Below the pieces are notes generated by a model. It made no database searches. It was not told the DNA's origin and worked only from the letters and a program-made list of their open reading frames with translations. Positions 9,113-21,907 of a stretch of 64,000 bases of DNA are shown piece by piece (positions within the stretch are counted from its first letter, which is position 1; each line of letters opens with the position of its first letter). The stretch comes from Coraliomargarita sp965656715. GTDB lineage: Bacteria; Verrucomicrobiota; Verrucomicrobiia; Opitutales; Coraliomargaritaceae. A program made the translations under genes and the position numbers. The stretch is taken from NCBI GenBank assembly GCA_965656715.1, contig CBFHLR010000012.1:1-64000 (forward strand). The letters run 5' to 3'.

Positions 9113-9174
9113 AGTTGCTAGATTGTTGAGTTAAGTGCTGGCGAACAACCTTCAACTTTCAACTAGCCGGCCCC

Positions 9175-9630
9175 GTGAATGTTTTTCATCGAATTTGTGA
9201 GAAGTTTTTCAGCAAGGAGCTGATCGTGCCTGGGCCGGAGGGCACTCGCGCGGAGCGTGGGCGCTATGGTGAAGACTTGGCGGCGCAGTATTGCCGCAAG
9301 ACGCTTGGGTATCGGGTAATCGCTCGCAACTGGCGCTCTGGGCGGGATGAGGTCGATTTGATCTGCTGCGATGCCGAGGTCTTAGTCTTCATTGAAGTGC
9401 GTGCTCGCAGTGAGTCGGCACTGGTTTCGGGCTTTGATTCGGTGGATGCCAAAAAGAAGAAGATCCTCCGGCGTGCCTGTAAGGCCTACCTCAAGCAGCT
9501 ATCGCACCCGCCGAAACACTTGCGTTTTGATGTGATCGGGGTTGTCTTGCGCGATAACGAGCCGGGAGAAGTCCGGCACTACCAAAACATAGCACTTTTT
9601 CCAAAACACTACTCAGCCTCGCGGCGATAG
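9175..9630 (+). CDS. yraN: UPF0102 family protein YraN (predicted endonuclease-like fold)
   Basis: A 151-residue protein with the UPF0102 core: GRYGEDLAAQYCRKTLGYRVIARNWR, then GRDEVDLICCDAEVLVFIEVRAR, which carries the E-V-D...E-V-x nuclease-like residues, then AKKKKILRRACKAYL and FDVIGVV. The family is shorter (about 120 residues); this one has about 25 extra N-terminal residues. The start is a GTG at 9175. It ends two bases before zwf, so the two are probably co-transcribed. The cellular role is unknown. Confidence 0.88.
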   Translation: MNVFHRICEKFFSKELIVPGPEGTRAERGRYGEDLAAQYCRKTLGYRVIARNWRSGRDEVDLICCDAEVLVFIEVRARSESALVSGFDSVDAKKKKILRRACKAYLKQLSHPPKHLRFDVIGVVLRDNEPGEVRHYQNIALFPKHYSASRR

Positions 9631-9632
9631 TT

Positions 9633-11186
9633 ATGACTGACCAAATCGACGAATCCAGACACCCCTTTTTGAAGGGACTGAGCAAGCACCGTGGTGCGGT
9701 GCCCACCGTGATGGTGATCTTTGGCGCTTCCGGTGACCTCTGTGCCCGCAAGCTTGTGCCAGCGATCTTTAACCTCGGAGTGGATAACCTGTTGCCAGGG
9801 GACTTCCATCTGATCGGTTTCGGCCGCAAGCCGATCGAAGACGATGCGTTTCGCACGCTGATGGATGACGCGATCGGCGAGTTTTCGCGTCGCCCGCTGA
9901 ATAAGGAGATCTGGGAGCGCGTGCGTGCGAACATGACTTACCATTCCGGTGGCTATGATGATGCAGCGACGTTCGTCGAGTTGGCGAAGCAGATCGATGC
10001 CATTGAGGCGAGCCTCGGTCGTGAGGTGCAGCGTCTGTTCTATATTTCGACACCACCGAGTGTGTTTGAGCCGATCATTGCGAATCTTGGTAGCAGCGGT
10101 ATGGCGACTGCACATGTGGGCACCAAGCTCGCCTCGAAGGTGATTATCGAAAAGCCTTTTGGTCGCGACCTTGAGTCGGCGCGTCAGCTGAATGCATCGA
10201 TCAATAGCGTATTTGAAGAATCGCAGGTGTATCGTATCGATCACTACCTCGGTAAGGAGACCGTGCAGGACTTGTTGGTGCAGCGTTTTGCGAACTCGAT
10301 TTTCGAGCCGCTTTGGAATCGTGAATATGTCGACAACGTGCAAATTACCGTGGCGGAAAGCCTCGGTGTCGGCACACGCGGTGGCTACTACGATACCAGT
10401 GGTGCGCTGCGCGATATGATTCAGAACCACACCATGCAGCTGGTTGCGCTGACTGCGATGGAGCCACCCGTCTCGCTCGACCCGGAATCGATCCGCGACG
10501 AGAAGGTGAAGGTCTTGAAGGCCATCCAACCGCTAGAACTCAAGCCAGAGGGCGGCGACGTAATCCGTGGCCGCTATACCGGTGGTCTGGTCAATGGTGA
10601 GCCCGTGCCGGGCTATATGGAGGCCGAGGGCATCCCTGCGGATTCCAGCACTGAGACCTATGCGGCGATGCGCCTTTCGATCAATAACTGGCGCTGGAAG
10701 GGTGTGCCGTTCTACATCCGTTCGGGTAAGCGCATGGCGCGCCGTGCGAGTGAGATTGCGATTCAGTTTAAGCGTCCGCCAGGCATTCTGTTCTCCGAAG
10801 GCAGCAAGTTTGACGTGGCACCCAATACCATGGTGATCCGTATTCAGCCGGACGAGGGGGTGACTTTGGTGATGAACTCTAAGGTGCCGGGGCTCGAAAC
10901 CCGCACGCAACCGGTGAAGATGCACTTCCGTTATTCGACGACCTTTGGCTCCAACACGCCGGAAGCCTATGAGCGCCTGATCCTCGATGCGATGATCGGC
11001 GATAGCACGCTGTTCATTCGTGGTGACGAGACAGAAGCGTCCTGGAAACTGGTGACGCCGATTCTGGAATACTGGAAGGAATGTGGCGCGCAAGGACTCG
11101 AAGAGTATGCTGCGGGTTCGTGGGGTCCACTCGCGAGCGAGCACTTGCTCTGGGAGAAGGGACACCAGTGGCGCAAGTCGGGGTAA
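9633..11186 (+). CDS. zwf: Glucose-6-phosphate 1-dehydrogenase
   Basis: Oxidises glucose 6-phosphate to 6-phosphogluconolactone with NADP, the first step of the oxidative pentose phosphate pathway. The protein has 517 residues, within the usual 480-520. VIFGASGDLCARKLVPA (near residue 26) is the dinucleotide-binding loop, IEKPFGRDLESA precedes the active site, and YRIDHYLGKETVQDLL is the family signature with the catalytic His. FYIRSGKRMARR binds substrate phosphate. opcA follows after 60 bases. Confidence 0.97.
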   Translation: MTDQIDESRHPFLKGLSKHRGAVPTVMVIFGASGDLCARKLVPAIFNLGVDNLLPGDFHLIGFGRKPIEDDAFRTLMDDAIGEFSRRPLNKEIWERVRANMTYHSGGYDDAATFVELAKQIDAIEASLGREVQRLFYISTPPSVFEPIIANLGSSGMATAHVGTKLASKVIIEKPFGRDLESARQLNASINSVFEESQVYRIDHYLGKETVQDLLVQRFANSIFEPLWNREYVDNVQITVAESLGVGTRGGYYDTSGALRDMIQNHTMQLVALTAMEPPVSLDPESIRDEKVKVLKAIQPLELKPEGGDVIRGRYTGGLVNGEPVPGYMEAEGIPADSSTETYAAMRLSINNWRWKGVPFYIRSGKRMARRASEIAIQFKRPPGILFSEGSKFDVAPNTMVIRIQPDEGVTLVMNSKVPGLETRTQPVKMHFRYSTTFGSNTPEAYERLILDAMIGDSTLFIRGDETEASWKLVTPILEYWKECGAQGLEEYAAGSWGPLASEHLLWEKGHQWRKSG

Positions 11187-11246
11187 GTCGAGACCTGAGA
11201 CTTGAAGGCTGAAATTTGAAACTGGAATTCGGAAAGAATTGAAAGA

Positions 11247-12230
11247 ATGGCTGAATTAATAGATGTGCTTCCCGGTGTAGAGCTTCCGGTGCAGGAAGTG
11301 ACCAAGCGTCTCGACACAATGTGGGAGGGCGATGCGACGCCACAGTCGCCGTCGGAGTTTCGCGCATCACAAATGAATGTGGTGCTGCACTTCGGTTTGG
11401 ATGTGACTCCTGAGGAGGCCAAGGAGCGCTTCGACGCAGTGATCGCTTTTGCGCAACGCTACCCGAGTCGAATCATTGTGTTGTGCCCAACACGTGAAGA
11501 CGATTGTGGCATGACCGCCAAGCTCTTTAGCCAGTGCTATATTGGTGAAACGCATCGCGAGATGTGCTGCTGTGAAGCTTTGTTGCTGCGCTATAAATCC
11601 GAAGACTTTGGTTATTTGGCCAATCAGGTTTCGATCTGGCTGGAGGGTGACTTGCCGACCTACCACTGGTTGAGCGGTGTGCCTGCCTCACGTATTGAGA
11701 CTTACTACGATAATTTGTTGGCTGGAGTGCGTCGCATTGTGTTCGACAGCAGCGCAGAGACTGAGGATTTGATGCAGCTGGATTGGCCGCATCGAGAGCG
11801 CGTGCACGATCTGGCAGCTGCTCGCTTGTTGCCTGTGCGCCAGTCGCTCGGTCAGTTCCTGAGTGGCTATCCGATTCAGAGCCTCTGTGAGGGCTTGCAG
11901 TCGGTTTGTATTCGACATTGCGATACAATGTCGGGCGAGGCGCAGCGCTTGCTTGAGTGGATCAAGGGCTGCCTCTGCGATTGTGATAAGTGCGAAGATT
12001 GCTCGGCCTTAAGCTCGAAGTTTTCAATTCAACCCACCTGTGATTCGGAAGATGATCCGCTTATCGTTGAATGGACTTATAGTGATGGCCGCTATTTGAA
12101 GTGGCGCAAGTTGCACGAGGGATCACGCGGTGAGATCGAGGCGAACCTCGGCAAGGGCGTGGAGCGTATCCCAACGCGAATTAAGCCGCTTGAACCAGAG
12201 CATGCCTTGGCTGAGGCTCTGTTTTTCTGA
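11247..12230 (+). CDS. opcA: Glucose-6-phosphate dehydrogenase assembly protein OpcA
   Basis: OpcA proteins promote assembly and activity of G6PDH and are best known from cyanobacteria and actinobacteria, where opcA often follows zwf as here. The 327-residue protein has the IIVLCPTREDD segment, the middle LPTYHWLSGVPASRIETYYDN segment and a RRIVFDSSAE strand. Two cysteine groups stand out: HREMCCCEALLLR and GCLCDCDKCEDCSA (about residues 241-253), which could bind metal or sense redox state. The 60-base gap after zwf contains low-complexity GACTTGAAGGCTGAAA-type sequence. Confidence 0.82.
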   Translation: MAELIDVLPGVELPVQEVTKRLDTMWEGDATPQSPSEFRASQMNVVLHFGLDVTPEEAKERFDAVIAFAQRYPSRIIVLCPTREDDCGMTAKLFSQCYIGETHREMCCCEALLLRYKSEDFGYLANQVSIWLEGDLPTYHWLSGVPASRIETYYDNLLAGVRRIVFDSSAETEDLMQLDWPHRERVHDLAAARLLPVRQSLGQFLSGYPIQSLCEGLQSVCIRHCDTMSGEAQRLLEWIKGCLCDCDKCEDCSALSSKFSIQPTCDSEDDPLIVEWTYSDGRYLKWRKLHEGSRGEIEANLGKGVERIPTRIKPLEPEHALAEALFF

Positions 12231-12252
12231 GGCCTGTCAGAACTTTAAACGA

Positions 12253-12290
12253 GAAAGCCGTATCCTTTGTTTGGATACGGCTTTCTTGTT
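12253..12290 (+). terminator. Rho-independent terminator after opcA
   Basis: A 13-bp perfect stem (12253-12265 with 12273-12285, seven-base loop) followed by TTGTTGG, a short T-rich tail. It sits between convergent opcA and the SYLF gene, so it may serve both weakly. Confidence 0.75.
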
Positions 12291-12304
12291 GGAGATGAAA
12301 TTGT

Positions 12305-12889
12305 TTAGTTCAGATGTTTGTCGACCCAGAACTTGGTGCCTTTGACAGTCGCCTGTAGTGCGAGTCCAGTCTCGGTCATGCTATAAACTTTGACATCTCC
12401 CGTGTAGACTTCGCCATCGGCTGAACCGCCTTTCTCGTTGGCCTGCGCTGTGGCATCGGCATTTGCGCCAAAGGCCCAGCCAGATTCGATGAATTTATCG
12501 AGCGCATCTTGTGTCATGAAGAACATGGTGATGTTATAATCTTTGGCTCCAAGGCCGAACCCAACACCACCTTCGCCCATGTTCATATAGGTGATCTCTC
12601 CAGAGTTTTTGTCTTTTGCGAGTCCGTAACCGCCCCCTGCGGCAACAAAGAAAACGTTGAGGTTTGCACTCGAGAAGGTGGCGTAGCCTGCGCACTTGCG
12701 CATGTATTCTTTAGCCGCGGGATTGGCTTCGTAGAGTTTTTCGAGGGTCGCAGTGCTGGATTTACGGATCTCGGCACGCTTTTCGTCGTTGGTTCCTTTG
12801 CCCGTGCTCGCACAGCCGATTAGCGCTACGAGAAGGGTGGACAGAGTGATGATTTTGAAGAGTGATGCTGTATCGTTGCGTGTTCTCAT
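12305..12889 (-). CDS. SYLF/Ysc84-domain lipoprotein
   Basis: A 194-residue lipoprotein: hydrophobic segment residues 11-25, lipobox LIGC with Cys26, then the SYLF (Ysc84) lipid-binding domain. Domain marks are AGYATFSSANLNVFFVAAGGGYGLAK and GEGGVGFGLGAKDYNITMFFMTQDALDKFIESGWAFGANADA. It probably acts at the inner face of the outer membrane or in the periplasm; the precise role of bacterial SYLF proteins is not settled. It is monocistronic and convergent with opcA. Confidence 0.88.
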   Translation of the reverse strand: MRTRNDTASLFKIITLSTLLVALIGCASTGKGTNDEKRAEIRKSSTATLEKLYEANPAAKEYMRKCAGYATFSSANLNVFFVAAGGGYGLAKDKNSGEITYMNMGEGGVGFGLGAKDYNITMFFMTQDALDKFIESGWAFGANADATAQANEKGGSADGEVYTGDVKVYSMTETGLALQATVKGTKFWVDKHLN

Positions 12890-12983
12890 GGCAGAGGACT
12901 ATCAATCTGTCTTTGGGCGATGTAAATGAGTTTCCCTAAGATGAGTTCTCGATTTCAAAAGATATCAATGCATCTACGAGGCC

Positions 12984-13026
12984 TTGACTTGGTCAGACTT
13001 GACCAAGTTTAGGTTTGGTGTAGCTT
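12984..13026 (+). promoter_or_regulatory. Operator and promoter candidate of the toxin-antitoxin pair
   Basis: A perfect inverted repeat, ACTTGGTCA (12987-12995) and TGACCAAGT (13000-13008) with a four-base spacer, lies 25 bases before the antitoxin start. TTGACC (12999-13004) lies within it and TAGCTT (13021-13026) is 16 bases further on, giving -35 and -10 candidates. Antitoxins of this class usually repress their own promoter at such palindromes. Confidence 0.6.
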
Positions 13027-13033
13027 AAGCCTT

Positions 13034-13270
13034 ATGAAACGGGTGAATATTTACGAGGCGAAGACGCACTTGTCGCAGATTGTGACTCAGGTTGAGGAGA
13101 CCGCGGAGGCCTATATTCTGTGCCGCAACGGCAAGCCAGTAGCCGATATTGTGCCGCATCAGTCGCGAGTGGGTGCAATCGAACCACTGGATGAATTGCG
13201 TGGAGCAGTCTTCGCTGATGATCCGTGTGCACCGCTTTCTGAAGAAGATTGGCCGGAGGCTTTGCGGTGA
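13034..13270 (+). CDS. Antitoxin, Phd/YefM family
   Basis: A 78-residue antitoxin that should neutralise the adjacent PIN toxin and repress the operon. MKRVNIYEAKTHLSQIV is the typical DNA-binding N-terminus, followed by YILCRNGKPVADIVPH. The acidic, Trp-containing C-terminus (residues 60-78, LSEEDWPEALR) is where such proteins grip the toxin. Its stop overlaps the toxin start (GTGA), and the palindrome at 12987-13008 is the likely operator. Confidence 0.9.
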   Translation: MKRVNIYEAKTHLSQIVTQVEETAEAYILCRNGKPVADIVPHQSRVGAIEPLDELRGAVFADDPCAPLSEEDWPEALR

Positions 13271-13650
13271 TTCTATTGGATACTCACGCCTTTGTATGGC
13301 TGGCATCGACGCCTGAGTTGCTGTCTAAGCAGGCACGCTCAGTGATTGAGATGCATATGGGTGACCTGGCGCTCTCGATTGTAAGTTCTTGGGAGATCGC
13401 GCTGTTGGTTAAAAAGGAGCGATTGGCGCTGCCAGTTTCGGTGGAAGATTTTATAGAGCGTGCCTTAGAGCGGCATGCCGTGGAAGAACTGCCCTTGTCG
13501 CGTTCGGTAATCTTGGACGCGGTGAATCTTGAGCCGATTCACAATGATCCTTTTGACCGGATCTTAATTGCTGAAGCCAATCATCGCGGCTGTGCTTTGA
13601 TTACTAAGGATCGTTGGATCCCGCAGTATCGGGTGAAGACTGTTTGGTAG
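13267..13650 (+). CDS. Type II toxin, VapC-like PIN-domain ribonuclease
   Basis: A 127-residue PIN-domain protein. Acidic residues expected to hold the metal are in ILLDTHAFVWLAS (N-terminus), SSWEIALL, and PFDRILIAEA with LITKD near the C-terminus. The GTG at 13267 overlaps the antitoxin TGA by four bases and places DTHA at the usual distance; an upstream TTG at 13249 would add six residues and is less likely. VapC toxins cleave tRNA or rRNA; the target here is unknown. Confidence 0.9.
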   Translation: MILLDTHAFVWLASTPELLSKQARSVIEMHMGDLALSIVSSWEIALLVKKERLALPVSVEDFIERALERHAVEELPLSRSVILDAVNLEPIHNDPFDRILIAEANHRGCALITKDRWIPQYRVKTVW

Positions 13651-13652
13651 TC

Positions 13653-13724
13653 TGGAGGGCAACGCTCTGTCGTTGCCATTGGAGTGGCTTTAGCCTTGTG
13701 GCAATGACGGAGCATTGCCCTCCA
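13653..13724. repeat. Inverted repeat, GGAGGGCAACGCTC family, copy 1
   Basis: A 26-base arm (13653-13678) and its near-perfect inverse (13699-13724) flank 20 bases. It starts three bases after the toxin stop. A second copy lies at 46763-46845, before the MazEF pair, and a half copy at 35363-35387. Confidence 0.85.
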
Positions 13725-13765
13725 TGTTGATCTGTGAACACAGGCTGGAAGCCTGAGCTACATTA

Positions 13766-13798
13766 CTAAAAAAGCCGCATCGTTTCCGATGCGGCTTT
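13766..13798 (-). terminator. Rho-independent terminator of gltBD
   Basis: A 12-bp perfect stem (13771-13782 with 13787-13798) around TTTC. On the minus strand it is followed by TTTTTTAG. It lies 28 bases past the gltD stop. Confidence 0.93.
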
Positions 13799-13826
13799 GA
13801 AAGGATGATAGTAATCCGTAGGAGTC

Positions 13827-15314
13827 CTACGGAAGTTTTGTGGTTCCCATGAGGAACTTGTCGCACTCGCGGGCGACTGCGCGACCTTCGTTGATCGCCC
13901 AGACGATGAGGGACTGACCGCGGCGGACGTCACCAGCTGCGAAGACCTTGTCGACGCTGGTCTTGAACTTGCCGTATTCGGCTTGGATGTTGGAACGACC
14001 GTCTTGTTCGAGGCCAAGCTCGTCGACGATGGTGTTCTCGGGGCCGAGGAAGCCCATTGCCAGAAGCACGAGCTCTGCTTCGAGGACGCGATCGCTGCCT
14101 TCAACCTTCTTTGGCATGAAGCGGCCGTTTTCGCTAACCCACTCGATATCGTGCACGTGGACCGCCTTTACGTTGCCGTTCTCGTCGCCTTCAAACTTGC
14201 TGGAGCTGACCAGATACTGGCGTGGGTCTTCACCTTGAACAGCTGCTGCCTCTTCCTGACCGTAGTCAACCTTGTAGGTCTTTGGCCATTGTGGCCATGG
14301 GTTGTTAGCTGCACGTTCTTCCGGTGGCTTCGGCATGATCTCGAGCTGTGTGACGCTCTTACAACCGTGGCGTAGGGAGGTGCCGACACAGTCTGTGCCA
14401 GTGTCACCACCGCCGATGATCACGACGTTCTTGCCCTTGGCGAGTTCGGTGAACTCCTTGGACTTGCCTTCACGCACATCCCAAAGCTCTTGGGTGTTTG
14501 GCGTGAGGAACTCCATTGCGAAGCGGATGTTGTTGAATTCACGGCCTTCGATTGGAAGGTCGCGTGGCTTGGTTGCACCGCAGCAAAGGATCACTGCGTC
14601 GTTGTCGTTGAGAAGATCCTTGGAGGAGAGGTCCTTGCCGATTTCGGTGCCAGTGACGAAGGTCACGCCTTCTTCACGCATGAGGTCCACGCGGCGATTT
14701 ACGATCTCCTTCTGGAGCTTCATGTTTGGAATACCATACATGAGGAGGCCGCCGATACGGTCCGCACGCTCATAAACGGTGACCGTGTGGCCCGCTTGGT
14801 TGAGCTGATCCGCTGCGGAGAGACCTGCAGGGCCAGAACCAACGACTGCAACCTTCTTACCAGTGCGCTCTTCAGGAGTCTTTGGAGTGACCCAGCCTTC
14901 AGCCCATGCCTTATCGATGATAGACTGCTCGATGTTCTTAATCGTGACCGGTGGCTCGATGACACCAAGCACACAGGAGCCTTCACAAGGAGCCGGGCAA
15001 ACGCGGCCGGTGAACTCCGGGAAGTTGTTGGTCTTGGAGAGGCGCAGATACGCGTCGTGCCACTTGTTTTGATAAACGAGGTCGTTGAACTCCGGGATCA
15101 GATTGTTGATCGGGCAACCACTCGCCATGTTCGCGAGTGTCATGCCAGTGTGACAGTAAGGTGTCCCGCAGTCCATGCAGCGAGCGCCTTGAGTCTGAAC
15201 CTTTTCGAAGTCCGGATCGACGTGTGTTTCTTCCCAGTCCTTCAGGCGTTCGATTGGATCGCGGTCCGCGATTGGTGCGCGCTCGAATTCTTTAAATCCA
15301 GTTGCTTTTCCCAT
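13827..15314 (-). CDS. gltD: Glutamate synthase small subunit
   Basis: Passes electrons from NADPH to the large subunit in ammonia assimilation. The 495-residue protein begins with the Fe-S region (GARCMDCGTPYCH near residue 43 and CPAPCEGSC near 106), then has two nucleotide-binding folds: VAVVGSGPAGLSAADQL for FAD and VVIIGGGDTGTDCVGT for NADPH. VFAAGDVRRGQSLIVWAI is the usual closing FAD motif. It follows gltB after 98 bases that carry an inverted low-complexity repeat, and is probably in one transcript with it. Confidence 0.97.
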   Translation of the reverse strand: MGKATGFKEFERAPIADRDPIERLKDWEETHVDPDFEKVQTQGARCMDCGTPYCHTGMTLANMASGCPINNLIPEFNDLVYQNKWHDAYLRLSKTNNFPEFTGRVCPAPCEGSCVLGVIEPPVTIKNIEQSIIDKAWAEGWVTPKTPEERTGKKVAVVGSGPAGLSAADQLNQAGHTVTVYERADRIGGLLMYGIPNMKLQKEIVNRRVDLMREEGVTFVTGTEIGKDLSSKDLLNDNDAVILCCGATKPRDLPIEGREFNNIRFAMEFLTPNTQELWDVREGKSKEFTELAKGKNVVIIGGGDTGTDCVGTSLRHGCKSVTQLEIMPKPPEERAANNPWPQWPKTYKVDYGQEEAAAVQGEDPRQYLVSSSKFEGDENGNVKAVHVHDIEWVSENGRFMPKKVEGSDRVLEAELVLLAMGFLGPENTIVDELGLEQDGRSNIQAEYGKFKTSVDKVFAAGDVRRGQSLIVWAINEGRAVARECDKFLMGTTKLP

Positions 15315-15327
15315 ATTTTTTTAGGTT

Positions 15328-15412
15328 TGAAAGTATAAATGTGTGAATGTGGGAAGGTTACTGTGGTCGGTGACGTTCTCACTTTCCCACCTTCGAACCT
15401 TCATACCTGTTT
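15328..15412. repeat. Low-complexity inverted repeat between gltB and gltD
   Basis: Reads GAAAGTATAAATGTG then GTGAATGTGGGAAGGTTACTG, and after a short centre the rough inverse TTCTCACTTTCCCACC and TTCGAACCTTCATACC. The two halves can pair into a long hairpin. Very similar text lies in the gaps of the TonB operon at 49599-49638, 50287-50388 and 50788-50832. Confidence 0.65.
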
Positions 15413-20062
<4,650 letters not shown>

Positions 20063-20254
20063 ATCTAATCTGTAAAATGAACGGTTGTGGATGTGCGTTT
20101 CCGCCAATCGTTTATGCGGTCGGGCAAGGTTTTTGCCCTATGTCTGAAGTCAAAAAGAACGAGCAAGGTAGTAACTCAGGGGGGGCTGTCTAGAGAAAAT
20201 GTGCAAACTGCTCATGTTCTTTGCTCTAGACTGCTCCGTGACTGTGCTCGGGAG

Positions 20255-20285
20255 CCAAAAAAACCGGGCAATGCCCGGTTTTTGT
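20255..20285 (-). terminator. Rho-independent terminator after the glutaredoxin gene
   Basis: AAACCGGGC (20261-20269) pairs with GCCCGGTTT (20273-20281) around AAT. A run of seven A (20257-20263) makes a T tract on the minus strand, and T-rich bases follow on the plus side as well, so it could stop transcription both ways. Confidence 0.9.
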
Positions 20286-20306
20286 AAAAATCGATGGGCG
20301 AGGGAT

Positions 20307-20642
20307 TTAAAAGAAGCGGATGGTTTTCGAACGCATCGCTTCGTGCTCCTCGTCGGTGCAAGGGGCGTTGGTCGGTGCTTCCGCCTCTTTGTTGTTGGCC
20401 TCGATCAGACCTTTGCTGAGCATCCAGTTTTCGACCTCTTCGCCGCTGACGTCAGCGAGCATGTGGCCGTCGATCTCAACGCATGGGGAAAGTGGTTGGC
20501 CTGATTTTTCGACCATCTCTGCGTATTGGTCGGGCTTATTGATGATGTCACGGTCTTCGTATTCGAGCCCGTATTTATTCATAATAGCACGAACGCCCAT
20601 GCTCCAGCCGCAGGTAGGTTTTAGGTATGCGATAATCTTCAT
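20307..20642 (-). CDS. Glutaredoxin-like protein, CGWS active site
   Basis: A 111-residue thioredoxin-fold protein. The active site is CGWS at residues 11-14 (LKPTCGWSMGVRAI), with a single redox Cys as in monothiol glutaredoxins. The cis-Pro lies in GQPLSPCVEIDGHML, next to a second Cys, and VSGEEVENWM is the C-terminal helix. It likely acts in the cytoplasm in thiol or Fe-S chemistry. The tail beyond residue 80 (EAEAPTNAPCTDEEHE) is not part of the fold. It lies upstream of and on the same strand as gltBD but ends in its own terminator. Confidence 0.82.
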   Translation of the reverse strand: MKIIAYLKPTCGWSMGVRAIMNKYGLEYEDRDIINKPDQYAEMVEKSGQPLSPCVEIDGHMLADVSGEEVENWMLSKGLIEANNKEAEAPTNAPCTDEEHEAMRSKTIRFF

Positions 20643-20735
20643 AATCGCTTAAGTGGTGCTTATTTTTAGCGATGTCAATACACTGAACCACTGAATCTGA
20701 AGGTTCTTTTGAGGCATTTGCACCCCTCCAGAGGC

Positions 20736-21227
20736 TTATAAGGAGGGGGTATAGCTGAGTGATTCATCGCTAGCCTCGATAGGGCGTGCGCATACAATTT
20801 TCCAATGACCATTGCTATTGCGACCCACTGTGAAGAGGCTGGTTAAGCCATCTTCCTGCTCGTAGGTGACGCGCATGCGGTAGGCTGGCGGCAGACTGGG
20901 GCCGTAGGTGATATTGTCGTGGACAAAGCTGATGGACTCTTCGGGGGCGCCGGTGAGTGGTTCAAATTCAATGCTGCGTATGGGGATCCCGAGTTCGAAA
21001 TTGAGTGCGCCTTTCAGGCGAGTCAGTGTTTTGGGGCAGACGCCATCCAAATGGTAGAGCGCTAGCATCGGCTCGATTGATTCAGATTGATTGGCTTGAT
21101 GGAAAGCATCGGACAGGGCTTGTAACTCGTCGTTTGTGCTGGGTTTATTGCATGCGCCCAGAGCAACTGCGGCGGCGATCAGGCTGCACATAATCCAGTG
21201 CTGGGTGCTTTTGAGCGAATCCATCAT
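20736..21227 (-). CDS. Hypothetical lipoprotein
   Basis: A 163-residue protein with a lipoprotein signal (hydrophobic residues 12-24, lipobox LGAC, Cys26). The mature part has an N-terminal helix (NDELQALSDAFHQANQSESIEPMLALYHLDGV) resembling SnoaL/NTF2-like starts, then beta strands (YRMRVTYEQEDGLTSLFTVGR, GHWKIVCARP). I do not recognise a family firmly. It may share a transcript with the amaP-like gene upstream, 57 bases away. Confidence 0.7.
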   Translation of the reverse strand: MMDSLKSTQHWIMCSLIAAAVALGACNKPSTNDELQALSDAFHQANQSESIEPMLALYHLDGVCPKTLTRLKGALNFELGIPIRSIEFEPLTGAPEESISFVHDNITYGPSLPPAYRMRVTYEQEDGLTSLFTVGRNSNGHWKIVCARPIEASDESLSYTPSL

Positions 21228-21284
21228 CCTTATAACTGACAGCGAATGATCCGCAGGGGTTCCGTATAGTTCAAACTCCCTATG

Positions 21285-21839
21285 CTAGAGTAGTTTGGAC
21301 TGCTCTTCTTCGGACTCGTCTTTGCTGTCGTCTGCCTCTGCGACTTCAAGCTCTTTAGGCTCTGTTTCGCCTCCGAGTGCAAGTGCGGGTTCAGTTGCAA
21401 CGCTGCTACTGCGATCGATTTTGCCGCTTTTAAAGCCAGTGGCGATGATGTCGATGCGCCCAAGATCTTCGATGCCGAGGTTGTCGGTCAATGCGTTGCG
21501 CAGGTGGGTTTGCAGTGTTTGCTCGATACTGCGGAGTTGGCCGCCGCTGGCGAGTTTGATGCGCACTTCGAAGTGCACGGTGCTGCCTTTGACTTTGATC
21601 TTAACGCTCGGCTTGGAAACTTCTTTCAGTTGGGAGCAGGAAGTCTGCACCAACTCGATGATCGCTGCGCGGCTGACCATGACGCGGCCGCTGTCGGTGG
21701 CGTAGGCCATGACGCTTTTCGGCTGACGGCGCACTAGCAGGATCGCCCAGAGCAGCAGGATGAGAACACTAATGCCGATTGCCAGATATCCTTCAGGGGA
21801 TTGGAGGAACTCTTGAATCTGTGTGATAATTGCGTCCAT
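21285..21839 (-). CDS. AmaP-like membrane anchor for Asp23 protein
   Basis: A 184-residue protein with one membrane segment (about residues 18-37, YLAIGISVLILLLWAILLV), then a cytoplasmic domain beginning GRVMVSRAAIIELVQTSCSQL. That domain resembles Asp23-domain sequence and matches alkaline-shock membrane anchors. The C-terminus is acidic and Ser-rich. The ATG at 21839 is preferred over the upstream 21884 start because the added residues are basic and unrelated. It follows the asp23 gene directly, as expected for a partner that tethers Asp23 to the membrane. Confidence 0.75.
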   Translation of the reverse strand: MDAIITQIQEFLQSPEGYLAIGISVLILLLWAILLVRRQPKSVMAYATDSGRVMVSRAAIIELVQTSCSQLKEVSKPSVKIKVKGSTVHFEVRIKLASGGQLRSIEQTLQTHLRNALTDNLGIEDLGRIDIIATGFKSGKIDRSSSVATEPALALGGETEPKELEVAEADDSKDESEEEQSKLL

Positions 21840-21907
21840 ACGCCTGCGCTGATTGATATAGTGCGGAGCGTTGCCGCTCCGCACTATATTGAAATGAATT
21901 GGATTGT

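Noticed and set aside
14490..15338. Long plus-strand frames antisense to gltD, and similar ones antisense to gltB (15416-20068)
   Set aside because: They arise from the strong third-position bias of gltD and gltB and show no domain.
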